A DNA stretch of 64,000 bases from Melioribacter sp051488685 (lineage in GTDB: Bacteria; Bacteroidota; Ignavibacteria; Ignavibacteriales; Melioribacteraceae): contig NZ_JBPSEH010000001.1 of the NCBI RefSeq assembly GCF_051488685.1, forward strand, positions 310,001-374,000. Direction: 5' to 3'. Of this stretch, positions 60,654 to 64,000 are shown piece after piece. Below the pieces are notes generated by a model, which ran no database searches, had not been told where the DNA came from, and saw only the letters and a program-made list of their open reading frames with translations. The position numbers were made by a program, and so were the translations under genes. Each line of letters starts with the position of its first letter. Within the stretch, counting starts at the first letter, position 1.

Positions 60654-63044
60654 TCAGAATATGAATGAATTCAAACCGATAACAAAGTTGTTTCCGTCCA
60701 GTTGATTTAATTTCCATGTAAATTCCAGAACAAAAGGACTTATCAGGTGACCGATTCCGAAACCCGCTTCAATAAAAGGATGGATAAATAATTTTGGTTC
60801 ATTGTTCATAATTTGCCTGCTTTTTTCCGATAGGTTAATTAATGCTGCATTCAAATGAAGAGTAAAGATTAACCTGGAATTTTTCATAAAAGGGATCAGG
60901 CTAAATAATTCATCTTTAAAATCATGTTCGGTAAAAATTGCCAGACATCTATCGCCATACACTTCGCCCGGTCTGATCGTTCTGAAAGAAAATGATTTAC
61001 CGGCTGAGTTGATATTGCCTGAAAGAGAATGTAACATTTGTATAGGGACAGCTCCTTTTGAGTAAAAAAATTCTGCAATAAACTGAAATTCAGCTGCACC
61101 GAAAGTTCTAGTGCCTCCTTTCATGTCAACTTTGTAAGTACTGAATTCAATTGAACTGTTGAGCAAATCCTTATTGCTGCTAAATATTTCCCCGTTCAAC
61201 AGGAGATATCCTTTGTCGTTGTTGATTCTTCTTCTGGTATATCCGTCCTCAATATATTTTCTGAAATCGAGATTAATTCCAAACTTAAAGCCGTTTATAT
61301 TTCCGTCGAAGATTTGTTTGTTAGCACTGAATTTTCTATCCCGATAAAAAAATGAAAAATCAGAATTATTCACCGAACTTTTGTCGGTACGCAATACAAT
61401 ACCACCGCTAAGGTTCATAAACGGTAGTAAGTCGCCACCGAAATAAAGTTCGATTCCTTTTGAATAATAGTAATCCATAAAATCATATTTATAGAAGAGA
61501 CTTGAAATAGTTGAAGTAAACTTATTATAAGAAATGGCATCGCCAAAGAGTTCGTATAATTTATCATAGGCTTTGAACCCAACAAAACCCGTTCTGTAAG
61601 TTCCGAATTGATATTCGGCAGAGAGTCCAACGTTTGTTTTTCTATCGTTAAAGCCGTATGAAATTTCAAATTCGGAATTAAGTCTTCTGTTCAAGGCTTT
61701 TTCCAGCATTACATTTAAACTTACCAGATGACCCGACACTTTATTAAAGCTATATAAAGTCAGAGGTCCGTTAACACTCAGGTTACGCCATATATTCAGG
61801 CGCGGCGAAAGTAAGGAAAAATTATCCCAGAATGTTTTTTCGATTCCACTTAAACTATCAATTCTTCTGTAAGCTTCGAGTTCCGTAATTGAATAGGGGA
61901 TTGTCTGTACTGAAAACCAGTAGAGAGAATCCCTGCTATCAGCTTCGGGTAATACTTTAATTGTTGCATAATCAAAATTCAGATCGATTTTGTCGTTGAT
62001 GCAATAATCGAAGAAAATGGTATTAACATCGAAAGCAAATTTTATAGCATTAAAAATGTTGCCCCCTACCGACAGTCGATAATCGATTGGCATATAGACA
62101 TCTTCATAAGGATAGAATTGCTGCGATACCGATATACTGTCGAGGAATCCACCCGGAAACCCGTACTTGTTCACATGAACTTTAAGTCCTGCCAGTGCAA
62201 ATGTTTTATCAGCAATTAACAATATTCCTTTAAAACCTTTGTCGGTAGTGTCCCTCGGCTCGAAAGTTACTTCGAATATTGCGGTGTTATCCCGTGTTAA
62301 TGTATCGGATATGATGAAGTAATAATAATCGAGGGCATCGTCGGCTAAAGGACTTTTAAGCGGTCTATTAAAAAAATCAATCTCTTCCCTGTAAAAATCC
62401 TTTAGCAATCTCGCACCTGTGATAATATTAATTTCAGATGGAGTATTCGCAGTTTGTTTTCTGGCCAAAATTATTTCTTTAAAGTTATCGGGTTTACGGA
62501 AATATCCTTTGCTTTCGTTTTCAATAATTCCAGTAATCTTTAAGTCTTCGGAATTCTCGCTCGTGCTAATTCCCAAACTTTTATCAGTTGCTTCTAAATC
62601 TTGGTTTGTTTTAATCAGAATTTTAGTGAAAGCATGATATTCATAAGAATCAAGTATCTGTTTACGGATTTTCTTGTATTCGATGGCTTTTGTCATCAAA
62701 GCTAAGGCGGGATTTTCCACCGGCAAAACAGTTACCTGTTCTAAAACAATGGCAGAGCGTGTTAACCTGAAATTGACTGTCGTATCTCTGTTCAAATCTA
62801 TCAAAGCTGTATCCGATTTATAACCAATAAAAGAAACAATAAATTTATATCTACCTTTATCGAGCTTTAAAAAATAGTTTCCATCTTCATTGGCCGAGGT
62901 TCCTCTCAAAGTACCTTCAATTCTCAAATTGGAATATGGCAGTGCATTGTTTTCTTCGTCTGTTATTTTACCGGTGATATTGTACTGCTGAGAAAATATA
63001 AGGAGTGGAAATATTAGCAGAGTAATAAAAAATAATTTTATCAT
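60654..63044 (-). CDS. DUF5686 outer-membrane protein with carboxypeptidase-regulatory domain
   Basis: A 796-residue outer-membrane protein: signal peptide (1-18), a CarboxypepD_reg-like beta-sandwich at about 19-105 (GKITDEENNALPYSNLRIEGT, GRYKFIVSFIGYKSD), and a long region matching DUF5686, ending in barrel strands and a terminal NSFIF. Common in Bacteroidota with no known function; often assumed to be involved in outer-membrane assembly or transport. Stands alone. Confidence 0.85.
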   Translation of the reverse strand: MIKLFFITLLIFPLLIFSQQYNITGKITDEENNALPYSNLRIEGTLRGTSANEDGNYFLKLDKGRYKFIVSFIGYKSDTALIDLNRDTTVNFRLTRSAIVLEQVTVLPVENPALALMTKAIEYKKIRKQILDSYEYHAFTKILIKTNQDLEATDKSLGISTSENSEDLKITGIIENESKGYFRKPDNFKEIILARKQTANTPSEINIITGARLLKDFYREEIDFFNRPLKSPLADDALDYYYFIISDTLTRDNTAIFEVTFEPRDTTDKGFKGILLIADKTFALAGLKVHVNKYGFPGGFLDSISVSQQFYPYEDVYMPIDYRLSVGGNIFNAIKFAFDVNTIFFDYCINDKIDLNFDYATIKVLPEADSRDSLYWFSVQTIPYSITELEAYRRIDSLSGIEKTFWDNFSLLSPRLNIWRNLSVNGPLTLYSFNKVSGHLVSLNVMLEKALNRRLNSEFEISYGFNDRKTNVGLSAEYQFGTYRTGFVGFKAYDKLYELFGDAISYNKFTSTISSLFYKYDFMDYYYSKGIELYFGGDLLPFMNLSGGIVLRTDKSSVNNSDFSFFYRDRKFSANKQIFDGNINGFKFGINLDFRKYIEDGYTRRRINNDKGYLLLNGEIFSSNKDLLNSSIEFSTYKVDMKGGTRTFGAAEFQFIAEFFYSKGAVPIQMLHSLSGNINSAGKSFSFRTIRPGEVYGDRCLAIFTEHDFKDELFSLIPFMKNSRLIFTLHLNAALINLSEKSRQIMNNEPKLFIHPFIEAGFGIGHLISPFVLEFTWKLNQLDGNNFVIGLNSFIF

Positions 63045-63111
63045 ACGTTTGCGTTTTTTATCTTAAGTAATAAAATAGTGTAGTTATTAAAATATACAAA
63101 GGGATGAACTT

Positions 63112-64000
63112 ATGAAAGGTAAGATAGTCATTGCAGGTGGTACCGGATTAATTGGACAGGCCTTAACTTTGTTTCTAAGAAATAAAGGATATAAAGTAAT
63201 CGTTTTAACAAGGAACATTCCAAAAGATATTCTTGAAGATATTGAGTACGTGACGTGGAATTATTATGAACAAAGCGAATGGATAAAATCGATCGAAGGC
63301 TCAGAAGTTATAATAAATCTGGCTGGAAAGAATCTGGCTTCGGGCAGATGGAATTCCGAGATCAAAAAGTCAATCCGAGAAAGTCGTGTGAAACTTACGC
63401 AAAATTTGGTAAAGTCATTTGCTTTAATGACGCACAAACCATCATATTTTATATCGGCTTCTGCTGTAGGATATTACGGCAATACTACAAATCCTGTTGA
63501 CGAGAATTCGCCTCAGGGAAATGGATTTTTGTCTGAATTAACAGCTGAATGGGAAAAGTCCGCTTTAGAAGCTGAACAATTGGAAGTACGGACTGCATGT
63601 TTGAGATTCGGAGCAGTATTAAGTGCTAAAGGCGGAGCCTTGCCCAAAATAATCAAGCCAATTAAATATTTTGCAGGCGCCGTACCTGGTTCGGGTAAGC
63701 AATTTTTCCCCTGGATTCATATTGAAGACGCGGTGAGAATGATTGATTTTCTTATGGGAAAAAAATCAAGTGGCATTTATAATGCAGTAAATCCTGATAC
63801 AATCACAATGGAAGAACTAATTAAAACCGCTGGAGAATTATTAAACAGACCCGTTCTTTTTAGAATTCCTGAATCATTAATTCGATTGGTGATGGGAGAA
63901 GCTTCCGAAATTTTATTAAGCGGCGCTCCAGTAAGACCGAAAAGAATTACTTCTGAAGGATTTAGTTTTACATTTCAGAATATAAGAGAGGCTTTGGAAA
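63112..64000 (+). CDS. TIGR01777-type SDR epimerase, 3' end outside window
   Basis: An NAD(P)-dependent extended SDR of the TIGR01777/YfcH family. Visible: Rossmann loop IVIAGGTGLIGQAL, VIINLAGKNLASGRWN, SASAVGYYG, LRFGAVLSAKGGALPKI, the FPWIHIEDAVRMIDF motif and a GEASEILLSGAPVRPKR end segment. At least 296 residues lie in the window; only a few residues should be missing at the C-terminus. The start is ATG 63112 with GGGATG about seven bases upstream. The biological substrate of the family is unknown. Confidence 0.9.
   Translation, partial: MKGKIVIAGGTGLIGQALTLFLRNKGYKVIVLTRNIPKDILEDIEYVTWNYYEQSEWIKSIEGSEVIINLAGKNLASGRWNSEIKKSIRESRVKLTQNLVKSFALMTHKPSYFISASAVGYYGNTTNPVDENSPQGNGFLSELTAEWEKSALEAEQLEVRTACLRFGAVLSAKGGALPKIIKPIKYFAGAVPGSGKQFFPWIHIEDAVRMIDFLMGKKSSGIYNAVNPDTITMEELIKTAGELLNRPVLFRIPESLIRLVMGEASEILLSGAPVRPKRITSEGFSFTFQNIREALE

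Noticed and set aside
1..64000. CRISPR array, prophage or transposase genes
   Set aside because: No regularly spaced repeats, phage structural genes or transposase genes were seen anywhere; the only repeat cluster is the tRNA-linked nuclease array.

Overview
The window looks like chromosomal DNA from a member of the Ignavibacteria (Bacteroidota/Chlorobiota side), perhaps near Melioribacter or Ignavibacterium. This is inferred from AT-rich sequence, secreted proteins ending in a type IX secretion (T9SS) C-terminal domain with the YPNPFN motif, DUF5686 and TonB outer-membrane proteins, and an anaerobic/respiratory gene mix. No 16S gene is present, so the placement is by gene content only.

Layout. 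Positions 1-6200 hold tetrapyrrole synthesis: a leftward operon ccsA/hemX-like, hemA, hemC, hemD, hemE (hemE cut by the window edge), with hemL divergent. Positions 6200-10060 hold a bacteriohemerythrin, a PflX-type radical SAM protein, a single-domain response regulator and an acyl-CoA synthetase. Positions 10125-13853 are a leftward cytochrome c maturation operon ccmC-ccmD-ccmE-ccmF; ccmD is a 54-codon gene and CcmE is the unusual CxxxY type. Positions 14060-17130 hold a PP2C phosphatase (RsbU-like), a Sel1-repeat protein and an RsbW-like kinase. Positions 19420-27400 are a hydrogen-metabolism operon: rex, hydC, hydB, hydA (electron-bifurcating [FeFe] hydrogenase), a sensory hydrogenase HydS and a SpoIIE-type phosphatase. 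A GH1 glycosidase is coupled to a GT21-like glycosyltransferase at 27570-29970.

Positions 32060-32776 contain the most unusual locus. A tRNA-Asn gene is followed by two nearly identical GIY-YIG nuclease cassettes. Each cassette is bounded by a 19-bp copy of the tRNA T-arm, so the last codons of each nuclease gene are tRNA sequence. The second cassette starts with a copy of the tRNA 3' end interrupted by a perfect 16-bp palindrome. This looks like a minimal tRNA-targeting element.

Positions 33030-38750 are a rightward operon for methylmalonyl-CoA: mutase large subunit, epimerase, carboxyltransferase, OadG-like subunit, biotin carrier and the Na+-pumping beta subunit. Together they would interconvert succinyl-CoA and propionyl-CoA with sodium-motive energy coupling. 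The rest holds a GH13 debranching-type enzyme, a six-PAS hybrid kinase, an M28 peptidase, a FabK/nitronate monooxygenase homologue, a Cyc2-like fused monoheme cytochrome-porin next to a T9SS-exported monoheme protein, dxr, rseP, a TonB receptor, glyS, a DUF1684-kinase-LytTR operon, a PAS kinase, a DUF5686 protein and a partial SDR epimerase.

Common threads are heme (synthesis, cytochrome maturation, monoheme surface proteins), H2/NADH redox balance under Rex, and many signal-transduction proteins. TTAACAA/TTGTTAA half-sites occur both before rex and in the ccsA-hemL spacer, which hints at shared redox control.
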